From the NCBI GenBank assembly GCA_963650385.1, contig CAVJLL010000005.1, positions 20,696-84,695 on the forward strand: DNA of 64,000 nucleotides. The letters are read 5' to 3'. Position 1 is the first letter of the stretch; each line of letters starts with the position of its first letter. The position numbers and the translations under genes were made by a program. Shown here in pieces: positions 62,738-64,000 of the stretch. The stretch is from CAG-791 sp963650385 (GTDB lineage: Bacteria > Bacillota > Clostridia > Lachnospirales > Lachnospiraceae). The notes beneath the pieces were generated by a model that was not told where the DNA came from, made no database searches, and saw nothing but the letters and a program-made list of their open reading frames with translations.

Positions 62738-63739
62738 TTAAGACTTTCCTTCCTGCACAGCCACTGTTCCGCGTTCAATCAGCCGCACCGGCAATACCAG
62801 GCGCTTCGCCACCACCTTGCCTTCCGAGGCATCCTTTAAAAGCTGAACCGCCTGCTCCGCCATTTCCTTGATCGGCTGATGGATGGTCGTGAGCTGCGGC
62901 GTTGTCAGCGTCGCAACCAATGAGTCATCAAATCCGATGATCTTCATCTGCTCCGGCACCGAAATCCCGAGCTTCCTGCAGACCTGCAGCATCTGTGCCC
63001 CGATGACATCGCTGCTGGCAAACACGCCGTCCGTCTCCGGATGCTCCTTCAATGCCGTCTCCAGGAAATCCGTATATTCCAGGTTCTCATACTCCTTGAG
63101 CCTGGGATCGATTTCATAGTATGAAACACCTTTTTTCTCACAGACCGAGCGGAAGCCGATGGATCGATTGTCCGCCGGGAGCTCCAGATTCGCCGTCGTG
63201 CTGCCGATCATCAGAATATGCCGGCAGCCCGCTTCGATGAGCCGCTGCGCTGCCATTTCGCCGCCGGAGCGGTTATCGCACTCCACAGATGCCGTACCGT
63301 TGCCCAGGATGCGTTCCATCGCTATGACCGGCACATTCATCTCCACGAACGGTTCCTCTGAAAGGGATCCGCTGAATAGGATAACACCGGCCACCCGGTT
63401 CCCGGTGCAGATGTCCAGATATTCCTTCTCGTTTTCTTCCTTACCCTTGGTATTGCACAAAAAGATGCGGTAGCCCTTTTTATAGGCTTCATTCTCAATG
63501 TTGCTGATCATCTCAGCAAAATATGGATGACAGATGTGCGGCACAATGAGGCCGATCGCGTTGGTTGTCTTCTTATGCAGCGATCGGGCAACCTCGTTGG
63601 GTCTGTAATTGAGCTTCTTCATTGCGGCGTACACCTTTTTGCGTGCATCGTCGCTGATGTATCCCCTGTTGTTAAGAACGCGCGACACCGTTGTCACGGT
63701 AAGCCCCGCTTCCTTTGCAACATCCTTAATCGTAGCCAA
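62738..63739 (-). CDS. LacI-family regulator of the sucrose operon
   Basis: A 333-residue repressor: helix-turn-helix and hinge (TIKDVAKEAGLTVTTVSRVLNNRGYISDDARKKV, hinge RPNEVARSLHKKTT), then a periplasmic-binding-like effector domain. The start is a TTG at 63739 with AGGAG seven bases upstream. Upstream of its own gene (63817-63843) and at the sucrose operon promoter lie copies of TATGTCAATCGGTTG, so it probably represses both and responds to a sugar, likely sucrose or fructose derivative. ScrR/MsmR-like role by context. Confidence 0.93.
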   Translation of the reverse strand: MATIKDVAKEAGLTVTTVSRVLNNRGYISDDARKKVYAAMKKLNYRPNEVARSLHKKTTNAIGLIVPHICHPYFAEMISNIENEAYKKGYRIFLCNTKGKEENEKEYLDICTGNRVAGVILFSGSLSEEPFVEMNVPVIAMERILGNGTASVECDNRSGGEMAAQRLIEAGCRHILMIGSTTANLELPADNRSIGFRSVCEKKGVSYYEIDPRLKEYENLEYTDFLETALKEHPETDGVFASSDVIGAQMLQVCRKLGISVPEQMKIIGFDDSLVATLTTPQLTTIHQPIKEMAEQAVQLLKDASEGKVVAKRLVLPVRLIERGTVAVQEGKS

Positions 63740-63816
63740 TTGTAAACTCCTTGTGGATTCTCCGCCCCGGGCTCCGCAGTCAGAATTCCCGGCATACTGC
63801 CGCTGCAGCCATGCGG

Positions 63817-63843
63817 TATGTCAATCGGTTGCTATATGACATA
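63817..63843. promoter_or_regulatory. Operator-like site upstream of the LacI gene
   Basis: TATGTCAATCGGTTG shares 15 exact bases with the operator at 62480; the right half is TATATGACATA. Suggests autoregulation. Confidence 0.65.
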
Positions 63844-63917
63844 TCTTATTACATGTTTTGCCCGGCATTCAAGTCCCCAAAGTGTTCAGATTCGGCCGGC
63901 CGCAGTTCATGGTTGCA

Positions 63918-63975
63918 GTACAGACGCCAGCCACGACGGGTCCTGACGGAGTTGTCCGGTCCTGGGACGCTCTCG
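63918..63975. repeat. Family-A repeat copy near the right edge
   Basis: CAGACGCCAGCCACGACGGG then TCCTGACGGAGTTGTCCGG: one arm and the core. The window ends before any second arm is clear; 63976-64000 shows no gene. Confidence 0.75.
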
Positions 63976-64000
63976 CTCCATCCTCGGACCTAGCGGTGCT

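Overview
The window looks like the chromosome of a moderately high-GC member of the Firmicutes, class Clostridia, most likely Lachnospiraceae. This is an inference. It rests on strong AGGAGG-type ribosome sites, low-GC-style -35/-10 promoters, Gram-positive lipoproteins, UPF0397/ECF and Opp transporters, a FeoA-FeoA-FeoB cluster with a small Cys-rich partner, and large degenerate-GGDEF/EAL proteins. I see no rRNA, tRNA, CRISPR array, transposase or prophage genes.

Layout. 1-4.1 kb: a secreted vWA protein cut by the window edge, a small LytTR regulator, a cyclophilin, ProA and an HMA-domain protein. 4.1-7.6 kb: a ferrous-iron (Feo) operon with two small membrane proteins and a DtxR-like operator at its promoter. 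7.8-11.05 kb: a three-gene ECF vitamin-type transporter. 11.2-14.3 kb: a large c-di-GMP-type GGDEF/EAL/PAS protein. 14.6-16.7 kb: an EamA-type exporter and IlvE.

17.0-34.0 kb is the most unusual part: an NHLM-type RiPP (ribosomally made, modified peptide) locus. On the + strand is a precursor with a nitrile-hydratase-like leader ending in Gly-Gly, followed by a very long core with 26 cysteines spaced almost exactly in pentads. Facing it on the - strand, in transcription order, are a short HlyD-like adaptor, a C39-peptidase ABC exporter, a second ABC exporter, a SPASM radical-SAM enzyme, a second radical-SAM protein resembling PoyD-type peptide epimerases, and a 2712-residue wall-anchored protein carrying a caspase-like (clostripain/C11-type) domain and repeats that each bear a Cys-Gly-Cys motif. 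The inferred scheme is that the enzymes modify the core, the C39 transporter removes the leader after Gly-Gly and exports the product, and the giant peptidase acts at the surface.

34.1-45.6 kb: a Wzy-type extracellular polysaccharide cluster reading toward the RiPP locus. It has a GtrB-like transferase, an initiating phosphoglycosyltransferase, a chain-length protein, a polymerase and five further glycosyltransferases, with galK upstream. 45.8-49.6 kb: a DegV lipid-binding protein with a perfect palindrome upstream, an RlmI-type methyltransferase, and LrgA/LrgB. 49.7-55.9 kb: an oppABCDF peptide importer whose leader contains a terminator-like hairpin. 55.9-63.8 kb: a sucrose/fructan operon (binding protein, two permeases, amylosucrase, GH32 hydrolase) and its LacI-type regulator, with matching operators at both promoters.

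Three families of short palindromic intergenic repeats (called A, B and C here) are scattered through the window and sometimes nest in one another.
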